DNA of 64,000 nucleotides from Betaproteobacteria bacterium (lineage in GTDB: Bacteria; Pseudomonadota; Gammaproteobacteria; Burkholderiales; Ga0077523): NCBI GenBank assembly GCA_016125475.1, contig WGLR01000004.1, positions 1-64,000 on the forward strand, in the 5' to 3' direction. A program made the position numbers and the translations under genes. Shown here piece by piece: positions 25,807 to 34,841 of the stretch. Numbering within the stretch: the first letter of the stretch is position 1; every line of letters begins with the position of its first letter. Under the pieces are notes generated by a model that was not told where the DNA came from, did not search any database, and saw only the letters and a program-made list of their open reading frames with translations.

Positions 25807-25947
25807 TCAGTCTTCCTCGTCGAGTTCGTCCTCGTCTTCGTCCTCGAACTCGTCCAAGGCCTCGAGCTCGGAGTCGATCATGTCGCGGATCTCCATGAGG
25901 AGATTGCGCAGCGCTTCGTTCTGTTCCTTGAGTTCGGTCTTCGTCAT
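25807..25947 (-). CDS. Small highly acidic protein (46 aa)
   Basis: ATG at 25947 to TGA at 25807 encodes 46 residues: MTKTELKEQNEALRNLLMEI, a short helix with coiled-coil character, then a tail made almost only of Asp/Glu (FEDEDEDELDEED). GGGAG lies six bases before the start. The charge segregation and the good ribosome binding site argue for a real gene. It reads in the same direction as, and 144 bp after, the giant AsmA-like gene, and lies just upstream of the tRNA promoter. Function unknown. Confidence 0.68.
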   Translation of the reverse strand: MTKTELKEQNEALRNLLMEIRDMIDSELEALDEFEDEDEDELDEED

Positions 25948-26091
25948 GGTCTGCTCCCTCTTGCCGTTGGCCGGCCCGCCCGGAGCCGGTGGTTTCGGGA
26001 CCGATCGACCTCTTCAGATCGACCGATACGTGCCGGCAGGCCGGATGACTCGCGGCGATTATAGCCACAGGCCTGTCGCCGAGACATCCTC

Positions 26092-29000
26092 TCAGCGAAT
26101 CGTGAAATCGGCTCGGGTCGAGCCTGCCGTGCCCTTGCCGGATGTCGCGGGTGCTCCCACCTTCGGGTCCAGAATGAACACCCGATCGCCGGCGATGCGC
26201 CCATTTCGCGTCAGAACGTCGCGGACTGTCTGCGCGCGAAGCAGCGCGAGCTGGCGAAGCTCACCGTCCCGGATGACAATGTTCGTGACCATGAGTTTCC
26301 TCATCTCCTCGTCCGGGAGGCTTTTCTCGAAGCCGAAGATGTTCGTGGGTTTCGGAAACTTCTCCTGCCTGTATGCCTTCTTCAGCAGGCGCCCGTATTC
26401 GGCCGGCTCGTACGTCACCTCGTCGACCGATGCAGGCGCGGCACCCTGCCGCTTCAGCTCGATGAACTTCTGGGCCTTGAGCTTGCGCTCGAAGGCGTCC
26501 GTCCGCAGTGCCTCGGGGTCCTTGCCGGGGTCGGCGTGGCCGGTGATCTCCAGCTTGAGACTCGGCCGTTCGGCCAGCGCCTGCGCCAGCTTTTCCACCT
26601 TGGCTTCGCCGGCCGGGTCGAGTGCAGCGCTGCCGGGCGCGAAGTCGACGTAGGACAGCGTCGCGGCATCGTCGCCCAGAAGATGGCCCAGCATCGCGAA
26701 GGGCGCCGTCACGGCCTTCGTGAGCAGGTTCACGATGACACGCCAGATCACGCGCCCGAGCCGGAACTTCGGGTCGTCCAGGGATCCCGAAACCGGCACG
26801 TCGAGGTTGATTCGCCCTTCGGGGTCCTTCAGCAGCGAGACGGCGAACTTGACGGGCAGCTTCAGCGCATCCTTGCTCTGGACCTTGTCACCGAACGAGA
26901 ACTGATCGATGAAGGCCCTGTTGCTCGCTTCGAGCTTCCTGTCCTTCACCAGGTATCTGAGATCCAGCGACAGCTTCCCGCGCTCGATCGTGTAGCCGGC
27001 ATACCGTCCGGAGTAGGGCGTGAAGGGCGGCAGATCGATGTCGTGGAAGGAGACCGTGAGGTCCGCGAACAGGTCGCCGGCGAGCGGATTGATCTGTCCG
27101 GTGATCGACAGCGGTGACTGGCTCTCGAGCTTGCCGCGCAGCTCGACGTTCGCACGGGAATCCGGCGTCGACATGAGCCCGGTGACGTGGCCGCCGACGT
27201 CGGTCATGGTGGCGTGCACGTTCGGCTCGATGAGATGGTCGCTGAAGAGCACCTTGCCGCCCTGGAGCGTGATCTCGTCGATCCGGACGGGTGCAGCGGA
27301 CTGCGGGGCGCCTGCGCCCGCTTTCGCGGCTGGTCGCCCCCTTTCGGCGGCGGGCGCGGCCGCTTCGGCGCCGGCGCGTCGCGGGTGCAGCACCCGGGTG
27401 AGGTTCAGCGTGCCGTCCGGATCTATCTGCAACGCGGTCGTGAAGTCCGTCAGTGCGACCTTTCGGATGCGCAGTGCGAACGGCTCGCTCGCCAGATTGA
27501 CGTCTTCGAGAGACAGGGCATTCCAGGTCACGAGGTCGTTCTGCCCGGCGTCGCTCATCGCGAAGCGGGTGAGCGATGCGTTGCCGCGGTACCGGACGAC
27601 CGGGGCCGTCGAACCGGGCGTCGAGACGATGCGGAGCCGGCCGTCGAGCGACACCGATGCGCCGTTGATGCTTGCGTCCAGTCGGTCGCGCAGATAGGGC
27701 TGGAAGGGCACGGCATCGAGATTCGCGGCCTTGACGGTCATTTCCGCATCAAGCGGGGCCAGCGAGAGCGTGCCGTGCAGCGACACGCTGCCGTGCCCGT
27801 TCAAGCGGGTCGAGAGACTTGCCCGAGCCTTTCCCGGTCCGCCGATTACGAGGTCCTGCACGCGAAGGTGGATCGGACCCAGGGCGGTCTCCACGCGGGT
27901 ATCGGGGACCTGATCCTCGAAGTTCAGCGATCCGCGGTCCAGCGAGATGTCCTGCAGCGAGACTTTCCAGTGACCGGGCGGAGAATCCGGCGAGGGCGAG
28001 GGCGAGGGCGAGGGCGAGGGCGAGGGCGAGGGGCGAGCGGGCGACTCGCGCGCAGTGAACGGTTTCGCGACGCTGAGGCGGCCATCGCGGCCGCGTACGA
28101 CGCGCAGGCGCGGCGTATCGAGTGTCACGCTGCCGACGGTCACGTCACGATCGGGGAGATTCAGTGCGCCGCCGGTCGCCGCGAGACGTTTCAGTGTGAA
28201 GAAGTCCCGCTTCTCGCCCTTCAGTCGCACGCCGAGGTCCGCGATCACGATCGCGTTGTCGCTGACCTTCAGTGTGTGAGCCGGATCGTCGATGCGCGCG
28301 GACACGTGGCCGTTCCATTTCGCGGTACCCGAAGTGAGGTCGAACGGCAACGCGTCCCGGTAGTAGGCGGCGTACCGGCGCGGAGACAGGCCTTCGGCGG
28401 AGACGTCGAACGCGATCTCGCGGGTGGCGTGGGCGTACGTGCCTGCCACCGCGAGCGACTCCCCGGTCCTGGCCGTCATCGAGACTTCGACGCGTGCCGG
28501 AGCGGTACTCGCGGCGGTCGAGAAGTCCCGTACGGAAGCCGACACCGACGACACGTCGGCGTCGAACGGCGGTGACACGGCGTCGTCCCTGACGGTGACC
28601 CGGACGTCTCCGACGGTGATCGACCCCACGCGAATCTCCCGCGGTGCGGAGCGGCCGCGCGCCGGCCCGGTGGGCGCCGCGGGCGTCGCAGGGCCGGTCC
28701 GCGGACTGCCACTGTTCGTGCCCGTCCGTGCGAGAGCCGCGAGATCGAGCGATCCGGCCGCCGACCGATGTACGTGAATCCGGCCGCCCGCGAGCACCAC
28801 TGAGTCCAGAACCACTGCGGGCCCGAACACGTCGAACGCGTCGGTCTTCACATCCAGGCGGTCGACCGCGACGAGTGGCGTGCCCGCGAGTGTCGTGGTC
28901 GCGAGGCTTCGTATGCTCGCGGTGCCCTTCACGACGAGACGCGGAGGCTTTCCGGGCGGCTGCTCGAAGGCGAGCGTCGTGTCGAGGCTCGCGTGCGCCG

Positions 29001-29796
29001 ACTGCACGCGGTAAGGGAGGTCGAAGGGCAGATAGGTCAGGTAGTGCGTGAGGTCGACGTCGTCGAGTCTGAGGGCCACGGTCGACTCGCGCGCAGGACT
29101 GAAGGGCCGGGTCCTGCCATCGAGATGCAGGGGGGCTCCGTTCACGACCGCCGAGAACGACGGCTTCACGAAGACCTTTCCGAAGTAGGGCAGGTTGGAC
29201 ACGAAGGGAACGGTGAGCGACAGGTCCCGGACGGTGTGGCGCGTGCGTGCGGGCCGGTCGTCGAAGTCCAGAGCTCCCCCGACGATGCGGATGTTGTTCA
29301 GGGAGAAACGGGCCGGTTCGGTACGGCTGTCTGTCTCGTCCTTGCCGGCGAACTTCGCGACGAGGTCCGAGAAGTTGAACTGCCTGTCACCTGTCCGGAC
29401 CACGTTCACGTAGGGGTGCTCGAGAACGACTTCGGACAGGACGGGGGCGCGCCGGTAGATCGACTCCATCGAGGCGTCCAGCAGCAGGCGGTCGAATGCA
29501 ACAAACCGTGCGCTCGATCCGGGCTCGCGGATCGTGAACCCGTCGAGTTCCACCGTGAGCAGGAACGGGTTCACGTGGACCGCGTCCACGGACACCGTGC
29601 GCCCCAGTTCGCGTGCGAGGCGCGTCTCGAGCAGATACTTGACGAGTGGTGGTGCGCCGAAGAACCCGAAAGCGACCAGCGCGACGGCCGTTGCCGCAAC
29701 GCCGACGAGGGTTCTTCGCAGCCACGAGCGTTTCCGCGGCGGCACGGGCGCCGCCGGTTCGGTGGAAGGTCCGGGATTCCTGCCTGGCAGCCGCAT
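26092..29796 (-). CDS. DUF748/AsmA-like giant envelope protein with OmpA-like C-terminus
   Basis: A 1234-residue protein. An N-terminal membrane anchor at about residues 27-47 (LVGVAATAVALVAFGFFG) is followed by AsmA-type beta-rich repeats (LAR-ELGRTVSVDAVHVNPF). The C-terminal region has an OmpA-like segment (YVDFAPGSAALDPAGEAKVE, then LEITGHAD) for possible peptidoglycan contact. AsmA/DUF748 proteins are linked to phospholipid traffic or outer-membrane homeostasis. A Pro-Ser tract near residues 585-605 comes from a 6-bp DNA repeat. No close operon partner apart from the acidic small gene. Confidence 0.85.
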   Translation of the reverse strand: MRLPGRNPGPSTEPAAPVPPRKRSWLRRTLVGVAATAVALVAFGFFGAPPLVKYLLETRLARELGRTVSVDAVHVNPFLLTVELDGFTIREPGSSARFVAFDRLLLDASMESIYRRAPVLSEVVLEHPYVNVVRTGDRQFNFSDLVAKFAGKDETDSRTEPARFSLNNIRIVGGALDFDDRPARTRHTVRDLSLTVPFVSNLPYFGKVFVKPSFSAVVNGAPLHLDGRTRPFSPARESTVALRLDDVDLTHYLTYLPFDLPYRVQSAHASLDTTLAFEQPPGKPPRLVVKGTASIRSLATTTLAGTPLVAVDRLDVKTDAFDVFGPAVVLDSVVLAGGRIHVHRSAAGSLDLAALARTGTNSGSPRTGPATPAAPTGPARGRSAPREIRVGSITVGDVRVTVRDDAVSPPFDADVSSVSASVRDFSTAASTAPARVEVSMTARTGESLAVAGTYAHATREIAFDVSAEGLSPRRYAAYYRDALPFDLTSGTAKWNGHVSARIDDPAHTLKVSDNAIVIADLGVRLKGEKRDFFTLKRLAATGGALNLPDRDVTVGSVTLDTPRLRVVRGRDGRLSVAKPFTARESPARPSPSPSPSPSPSPSPDSPPGHWKVSLQDISLDRGSLNFEDQVPDTRVETALGPIHLRVQDLVIGGPGKARASLSTRLNGHGSVSLHGTLSLAPLDAEMTVKAANLDAVPFQPYLRDRLDASINGASVSLDGRLRIVSTPGSTAPVVRYRGNASLTRFAMSDAGQNDLVTWNALSLEDVNLASEPFALRIRKVALTDFTTALQIDPDGTLNLTRVLHPRRAGAEAAAPAAERGRPAAKAGAGAPQSAAPVRIDEITLQGGKVLFSDHLIEPNVHATMTDVGGHVTGLMSTPDSRANVELRGKLESQSPLSITGQINPLAGDLFADLTVSFHDIDLPPFTPYSGRYAGYTIERGKLSLDLRYLVKDRKLEASNRAFIDQFSFGDKVQSKDALKLPVKFAVSLLKDPEGRINLDVPVSGSLDDPKFRLGRVIWRVIVNLLTKAVTAPFAMLGHLLGDDAATLSYVDFAPGSAALDPAGEAKVEKLAQALAERPSLKLEITGHADPGKDPEALRTDAFERKLKAQKFIELKRQGAAPASVDEVTYEPAEYGRLLKKAYRQEKFPKPTNIFGFEKSLPDEEMRKLMVTNIVIRDGELRQLALLRAQTVRDVLTRNGRIAGDRVFILDPKVGAPATSGKGTAGSTRADFTIR
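27991..28032. repeat. Seven tandem copies of CGAGGG inside the DUF748 gene
   Basis: Seven perfect copies of the hexamer CGAGGG. Read on the coding (minus) strand they encode alternating Pro-Ser. Copy-number change would keep the frame and only alter linker length. Confidence 0.92.
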
Positions 29797-29973
29797 GGAT
29801 GCAATGTGTTCCGGGTGGAATACGGGTGCGGCCGTCCCGGCTTGCCGGGAAGGGCCGTCGCGGGCAGGTTACCCAATACCGCCCGAAACACAAGATGACC
29901 GATGTCACGGACGGGGCGTCGCGTGCGGTCAACGGATCGCCCGGCCCACCGTGGACGGGGCGGTCGGGCCGGG

Positions 29974-30516
29974 TCAGTGCAGCATCGGCTCGAGCCTGCG
30001 CATGACCTCGGGCGCGTCCGGTTCCGTGCGTGTCGCGAAGCTGTACACCGTACGCCCGTCCGGCGCGATCAGGTACTTGTGGAAGTTCCAGGTGGGCGCT
30101 TCGCCCGTGGCCGCCGCGAGCTGCCTGAAGAACGGATTCGCGTCCTTGCCGGAGACGGAGGACTTCGACGCCATGGGAAACTTGACCCCGTAGGTCATGC
30201 GGCAGAAGTCACCGATCTGCGCGTCGCTCTCGAGTTCCTGGCGGAAGTCGTTGGAGGGAAAGCCGAGGACGACGAGGCCCCTGGCCTTGTACTTCCCGTA
30301 CATGCCCTCGAGCTTCTCGAACTGGGGTGTGAAGCCGCACTTGCTGGCCGTGTTGACGACGAGGACCGGATGCCCGGCCAGCGCGCACAGGTCCAGCGTA
30401 TCCCCCTGCAGGGTCTTGATGCGGTGGTCTAGCAGCGGCGGGCACTGGGCCGCGAACGCGGGGCCGGCAGCGGCCAGGGAAGACAGCAGAACGGAACTCA
30501 GGAGAGCTTTCTTCAT
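29974..30516 (-). CDS. Glutathione peroxidase family protein, exported
   Basis: A 180-residue thiol peroxidase of the glutathione peroxidase fold. The active-site segment is VVNTASKCGFTPQFEKLEG with cysteine in place of selenocysteine. GFPSNDF and the WNFHKYLI motif (catalytic Trp, Asn) are present. A signal peptide (MKKALLSSVLLSSLAAAGPA, ending AFA) implies a periplasmic location. The ATG at 30516 is preferred over a longer frame because it gives the clean signal sequence. Confidence 0.9.
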   Translation of the reverse strand: MKKALLSSVLLSSLAAAGPAFAAQCPPLLDHRIKTLQGDTLDLCALAGHPVLVVNTASKCGFTPQFEKLEGMYGKYKARGLVVLGFPSNDFRQELESDAQIGDFCRMTYGVKFPMASKSSVSGKDANPFFRQLAAATGEAPTWNFHKYLIAPDGRTVYSFATRTEPDAPEVMRRLEPMLH

Positions 30517-30792
30517 GGTCGGGATCGCAGGGTCTGAAACGGAATGTGAGAGACGCTTCACGCGTGCAAAGTTCCGGCGGTGCGCAGTGGGCGGAATGGT
30601 GCGAAACTTCGTCGACGACGCGATGCGGCCGGGATCGGTTCAGCGCGCGGCGGATTCCAGCCGGGAGGTTCCGAACGTTCCACGACGATCGTGCAAGGGC
30701 TGCTCGATCGGGCATGAGCACCTTGCCGGACGCAGCGCGAACCGATCGGATCTACCCGGGTTTCAACGGTCAATTCGAAAAGGAGAACATCC

Positions 30793-31092
30793 GTGACGAA
30801 AATGTTGCTCGCTGTCGCCGTGGCGATGCTCGTGTCCGGCCCCGTGCTGGCCGAGAACGCCCAGCAATCGAGGATGAAGGAGTGCAACGTCGAAGCTAAG
30901 GACAAGGCGCTGTCCGGGGACGCACGCAAGTCGTTCATGAAGGAATGTCTCAGCGCCACGAAGTCGGAGCACAAGAAGGGGCTGACGGCGCAGCAGGAAA
31001 AGATGAAGTCCTGCAATGCCGAGGCGAAGACCAAGGGGCTCAAGGCTGGCGAGCGCAAGGCGTTCATGAAGGAGTGCCTGTCGTCCAAGTGA
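30793..31092 (+). CDS. PsiF-family secreted protein
   Basis: A 99-residue exported protein with two repeats of the PsiF pattern: RMKECNVEAKDKALSGDARK and KMKSCNAEAKTKGLKAGERK, each followed by F-M-K-E-C-L-S. Four conserved cysteines could form disulfides. PsiF of E. coli is phosphate-starvation inducible, with unknown activity. The start is GTG at 30793 with AGGAG eight bases upstream. A signal peptide ends at VLAEN. Confidence 0.88.
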   Translation: MTKMLLAVAVAMLVSGPVLAENAQQSRMKECNVEAKDKALSGDARKSFMKECLSATKSEHKKGLTAQQEKMKSCNAEAKTKGLKAGERKAFMKECLSSK

Positions 31093-31101
31093 CGCGTCGT
31101 G

Positions 31102-31128
31102 CGGGAGCGGCGGACCTCGCCGCTCCCG
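31102..31128 (+). terminator. Stem-loop after psiF-like gene
   Basis: CGGGAGCGGC (31102-31111) and GCCGCTCCCG (31119-31128) form a perfect 10-bp stem with a 7-base loop, 9 bp after the stop. It lacks a U-run. Confidence 0.5.
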
Positions 31129-31281
31129 ACGGGGCGGTGCGCGGAATCCTGCCGCAGACGCGAGACCTCCACCGCTCGCGGGACGGTCCCGCGACCGTGT
31201 CTCGCCGGCACGTGTCCCGTCCCGGTGCGATGGACGTCGTCGTGAGGCGTCCGCTACATTGACGGTGGTCCTTTTCGGGGT

Positions 31282-31734
31282 GTGGGGGATGCGGAGATGG
31301 GCAAGAAGGCGGGAAAGCGGGTCGACGACGCGTCGATGGAGAAGAAGAAGGAGAAGGACCGGGACAAGGTAGCCAGACGCCGCCCGGCCGAACAGGAGAC
31401 GCTGATGGTCGCGGTGGAGCGATGCCCGCCGCAGAGCCAGCTCGTCTTCGAGTGGGTCGTCGGAAACGGCCTCGGGGACGAGGCGGTTCCGGACGCACAG
31501 AAGGCCTACGAGCGCGCGTTCGAGCTGCGACTCGCGGCGGTGGAGCAGAAGGCCCGGGCGCCGCTGGGTGACGATTCGTGCGCGAAGGGCTGCGAGGCGC
31601 GGCATCGGTCGGTGGTCGGGCCCGTCTTCGGCCCGCAGTCGTGGCAGATCGACGCCAAGGTGTCGCCCCCGCGCGCGACGACGTGGAGCTGGGTCGGGTT
31701 CGTCACGGTGACGGACTGCGCACCGTGCGCCTGA
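31282..31734 (+). CDS. Hypothetical protein with charged N-terminus
   Basis: About 150 residues. A Lys/Arg/Glu-rich N-terminus (KKKEKDRDKVARRRP) precedes a more ordinary domain containing four cysteines (CPPQS, DSCAKGCEAR, TVTDCAPCA) and the aromatic segment ATTWSWVGFVTV. Starts are uncertain: GTG 31282 or ATG 31297. No recognised family. The even amino-acid mix in the second half supports coding, but independent evidence is thin. Confidence 0.5.
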   Translation: MGDAEMGKKAGKRVDDASMEKKKEKDRDKVARRRPAEQETLMVAVERCPPQSQLVFEWVVGNGLGDEAVPDAQKAYERAFELRLAAVEQKARAPLGDDSCAKGCEARHRSVVGPVFGPQSWQIDAKVSPPRATTWSWVGFVTVTDCAPCA

Positions 31735-32326
31735 GACGACCCGGAGCCGGCGCGAAAAGGCCCTGCCTGCGCTCGCACCGGGCCCCGCAACGGATCCGGA
31801 CCGGACCGTTTCGACCTCTCCGGGGGTGCTCCGGAGACATGACAGATTCATCCACAGAACCTGTGGACAAAGTTGTGGAAAGCGCACCGGATAACTTGAA
31901 AAAGTGCTTGCAGGCGGGGAACTTAGGTTTCCGAGCACACGATTTGGTCAGTCACTTTGTTCAAAAAAAACAAGAGTTTGTCAAGGTTCCCGGGGCGCAA
32001 TTTAAGGCTTGACGGGAGAGGGGGCGAGGTGATCGTGCTCTTCTTGATAACTTTGCTCTTGCACTTGACACGGCACGCCTGATTCGCTCCTCAAGCTATT
32101 CCGTGCGATCCGCAGCGATCGCAAATGCAACCCCAGCATCCATGCGCCATTGCGGCATCGAGGGGGCGCAGGTTCGTTGCTACGACGCCGTTCCTGCGAG
32201 GCACACCTGCCGTTGAGTTGGGCTCGCGGCCGAATTACAGTGTCGACGGACTCACGTATCAGACCCGGGTGGGGAGGCACCGGGTTGCGCCGCGAGTCGT
32301 CCGTTCCTGCCTGCTAGGAGATTGCC
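31735..32326. other. 592-bp intergenic region, AT-richer, with DnaA-box-like sequences
   Basis: No convincing gene. From about 31840 to 32100 the base composition drops visibly in GC compared with flanking DNA and contains A- and T-runs (for example an A8 run at 31963-31970). DnaA-box-like 9-mers lie at 31848-31870. The ribosome binding site AGGAGA for the next gene is at 32317-32322. Confidence 0.65.
31848..31894. promoter_or_regulatory. Cluster of DnaA-box-like 9-mers
   Basis: TCATCCACA (31848-31856, one mismatch to TTATCCACA) and TGTGGACAA (31862-31870, reverse complement TTGTCCACA, one mismatch) form an inverted pair. TGTGGAAAG follows at 31874-31882 on the reverse strand with two mismatches, and CCGGATAAC lies at 31887-31895. 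An AT-rich stretch follows. This arrangement resembles a DnaA-binding or origin-like region, but no dnaA, dnaN, gyrB or rpmH is in the window. Confidence 0.4.
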
Positions 32327-32674
32327 ATGCGCCCGCTGCTCGTCAGCCTGCCCTTCTGCTGCATCCTGTTCGCCCAGTCACCGTTCGCCCACGCCGACCG
32401 CATCTCGGACATGACGCGTGAGGAAAAGTGCGTGTACACCGCTCGGCTGCAGGTCGCGGCCGCGTATTACTTCACGCAGGGCAAGGCCCGGGAGGACGTC
32501 AAGATTCACTGGCACGGCGACGAGACGGAAAACGAGATCCAGTTCGTTACGCTGAACGTGGATGCCGGCTACGCGGCCATGAAGCGCGCCGTGGCCGCCT
32601 CGGGCCGCGGCATTCCGGTCGAGGTGATCGGCGACAAGGTCTACGAGACCTGCATGCGCGAAACCGCGCTCTGA
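32327..32674 (+). CDS. Hypothetical exported protein
   Basis: A 115-residue protein with a signal peptide (MRPLLVSLPFCCILFAQSPF, ending AHA) and a short mature domain with two cysteines (EEKCVYTARL, VYETCMRET). AGGAGA five bases before the ATG supports the start. No known family recognised. Confidence 0.75.
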   Translation: MRPLLVSLPFCCILFAQSPFAHADRISDMTREEKCVYTARLQVAAAYYFTQGKAREDVKIHWHGDETENEIQFVTLNVDAGYAAMKRAVAASGRGIPVEVIGDKVYETCMRETAL

Positions 32675-32763
32675 TCGCCCGCCAGGCGTCGGGGGACGTC
32701 AACGTTCCCCGGGGCAGGGCTTCCGTCCCACGGGTGAGTCGTGATGGACGAGGCGGAACGCGC

Positions 32764-33144
32764 TCAGGGTTCCGCCTCGGCGGCGTCAAAGTCGAGTTCG
32801 ACGCGGGCACCGTTCGGGTCGAAACAGAACAGCTGCCAGGTACCGGACTGGGCTTGCCGGCGCAGGTCGTACCGGATTCCGCTCTCCTCGAGGCGTCGTG
32901 TCACGCCGGCCAGATCGGTCGCAGTGAATGCCATGTGATCCAGCACGCCTTTCGGGTCCGCCGGAAGCGGCCGACCTGCAATCACGTGCAGGACAGGATT
33001 GCCGCCGACGTACAGCCAGACCCCCGGGAAGCCGAGGTCGGGCCGCGGCCCTTCTTCGAGCCCCATGACGTCCACGTAGAAATGGCGGGTGGCGTCGAGG
33101 TCGGACGTGAGCACCGTGAAGTGGTTCATGCCGTGTATCGTCAT
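32764..33144 (-). CDS. VOC family (glyoxalase/dioxygenase fold) protein
   Basis: A 126-residue single vicinal-oxygen-chelate domain. It starts MNHFTVLTSDLDATRHFYVD and has DHMAFTATDL and FDPNGARVELDF near the end, giving the usual His/Glu metal-ligand positions. Possible roles include glyoxalase-like isomerase, dioxygenase or resistance enzyme; none can be chosen. It is 34 bp downstream of the lipoprotein gene on the same strand. Confidence 0.85.
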   Translation of the reverse strand: MTIHGMNHFTVLTSDLDATRHFYVDVMGLEEGPRPDLGFPGVWLYVGGNPVLHVIAGRPLPADPKGVLDHMAFTATDLAGVTRRLEESGIRYDLRRQAQSGTWQLFCFDPNGARVELDFDAAEAEP

Positions 33145-33178
33145 CCGTTCGGCTCCTTGCGTGCGTCGGGACCACCCG

Positions 33179-33688
33179 TCACTTGGTCGTCGGAGGCATC
33201 GTGCCCCGCGTGCCGGCGGTCGGACGCGGGCTCATCGTGACGGTCACTTCGGAGCCCCGGAGCGTCGCCGGGGCGATCTCGACGGTCGCGGCGCGCTGTC
33301 CCTGTATGTACGTGAGCGTGGCGACCTTCCCCTGCACGGCCGTGACGAGTTCCCACCCGAACGCGGGCATCTGTTCGACATAATAGGAATACGCCATCGT
33401 CGACGAGCGATCGAGGACGAGGAGCATCCGGCCGAACCACTTGTCCGGTCCGCCGAGGATCACCGACCGTTCCGTGTTGATCTTCGTCCCGGGGGGAATG
33501 GGGATGTCGGTGACGGGCTGATAATTCGTGGACGACTGGGAGGCGCTTCCGCCGCCCGCGGAACCGGGGCGATCGGAGGAGGTGGCGGCCGTGCCGGAGG
33601 TCGTGGTGCAAGCCGCGAGCAGGACTGCGCCCGACAGTGCGGTCAGCACGAACAGCGCGGCGCGGGTTGCGTGAACGGGATTTCTCAT
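33179..33688 (-). CDS. Putative outer-membrane lipoprotein
   Basis: A 169-residue protein with a lipoprotein signal: hydrophobic segment then LLAAC, cysteine at about position 27. A Ser/Gly/Thr-rich linker follows. The mature part contains IPIPPGTKINTERSVILGG, YYVEQMPAFGWELVTAVQG and a beta-rich end. The sequence IPxPPGxxxxxxxSxIxG plus the M-x-x-x-GW pattern recurs in small lipoproteins of unknown role. It is divergent from the WYL regulator. Confidence 0.75.
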   Translation of the reverse strand: MRNPVHATRAALFVLTALSGAVLLAACTTTSGTAATSSDRPGSAGGGSASQSSTNYQPVTDIPIPPGTKINTERSVILGGPDKWFGRMLLVLDRSSTMAYSYYVEQMPAFGWELVTAVQGKVATLTYIQGQRAATVEIAPATLRGSEVTVTMSPRPTAGTRGTMPPTTK

Positions 33689-33794
33689 CGGTCTTTGTCG
33701 GTGGGCATCTCCGATCGATGATGCTGGGAGGATACTTTCGTGTCAACGACGGGGCCTGCGTCCGGCGCCGCGTCTTCACTCGAGTCGAAGCATC

Positions 33795-34793
33795 TTGGAC
33801 AGGACTGAACGTTTCTACCGCATCAAGCGTCTGCTGCAGTCGCGCCGGATCGTGACCATCGACACGTTTCTCGAGGAACTCGAGGTGTCCCGGGCCACGT
33901 TCAAGCGGGACATGGAATACCTGAGAAGTCGGCTCGAGGTTCCGATCGTCTGGGACCGTGACGCAGGTGGCTACCGGCTCGACGGCTCGGATCCCGATGC
34001 GGAACTGCCCGGGCTGTGGTTCAGCGCCCAGGAGGCGCACGCGCTCCTCACGATGCACCACCTGCTCGGGAGCATCGACCCCGGCATGCTGGACGATCAC
34101 CTGAAGCCGATCGGCGACCGCCTCGAGAAGCTGCTCGGCAGCCACGGCCACGCGGCGTCCGAGGTTCGCCGGCGCATCCGCCTGCTGCACGTGGCGCGCC
34201 GTCCGATCCACACGTCGCATTTCGGAACCCTCGCGCACGCGCTCCTCGAGCGACGGCGCGCCCGCATTCGTCATTTCAACCGCGGCACGTCCGAACGACT
34301 CGAACGGGACGTATCTCCGCAGCGACTCGTCTATTACCGGGACAACTGGTATCTGGACGCGTGGTGTCACCTGCGCGACGGACTCCGCAGCTTCGCGGTC
34401 GATGCGATCGAGACGGTGGAACTGTCGGAAGAGGTCGCCGTGGACGTTCCGGACCCGGTGATGGACCGCGAACTGGCCACCGGGTACGGGATCTTCTCCG
34501 GCAGTTCCGTCCGGTGGGCCGTCTTGCGGTTCAGCGCGGCGAGGGCGCGCTGGGTCGCGTCCGAGAAATGGCACAGGGACCAGCGGTCGCACTTCGAGGC
34601 GGACGGCCGCTTCGTGCTCGAGGTGCCGTTCAGCGACACGCGCGAGCTGCTCATGGACATCCTCAAGCACGGGCCGGACGTCGAGGTCCTGTCGCCTCCG
34701 GAACTGCGCGACGAGGTGTTCGCCCAGCTTCGCGCCGCGTGCGAGCGTTACATGCGCGAAAGTGGCTCATCCAGTGAGCCTGAGCGTCGGTAG
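33795..34793 (+). CDS. WYL-domain transcriptional regulator
   Basis: A 332-residue regulator. Residues 1-60 carry an HTH_11-like DNA-binding domain (DRTERFYRIKRLLQSRRIVT). The central WYL domain has the typical sequence VSPQRLVYYRDNWYLDAWCH, and a C-terminal extension (WCX-like) follows. WYL domains sense nucleotides or other small ligands and regulate DNA damage or defence systems in some bacteria. The start is TTG at 33795, chosen because it gives the family N-terminus; the ribosome binding site is weak. No defence genes are next to it. Confidence 0.85.
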   Translation: MDRTERFYRIKRLLQSRRIVTIDTFLEELEVSRATFKRDMEYLRSRLEVPIVWDRDAGGYRLDGSDPDAELPGLWFSAQEAHALLTMHHLLGSIDPGMLDDHLKPIGDRLEKLLGSHGHAASEVRRRIRLLHVARRPIHTSHFGTLAHALLERRRARIRHFNRGTSERLERDVSPQRLVYYRDNWYLDAWCHLRDGLRSFAVDAIETVELSEEVAVDVPDPVMDRELATGYGIFSGSSVRWAVLRFSAARARWVASEKWHRDQRSHFEADGRFVLEVPFSDTRELLMDILKHGPDVEVLSPPELRDEVFAQLRAACERYMRESGSSSEPERR

Positions 34794-34841
34794 AGTGGAA
34801 CGCATCCCCGCCGCCGGCGGGCAGCTTTCGAGGAGTGAACG

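Noticed and set aside
27991-28032. Short tandem repeats considered as CRISPR or minisatellite outside genes
   Set aside because: Units are only 6 bp, contiguous with no spacers, and in frame inside a coding gene.
31848-32100. Confident call as the chromosomal replication origin
   Set aside because: Box matches are imperfect, no dnaA or other origin-linked genes are in the window, and strand skew could not be computed here.
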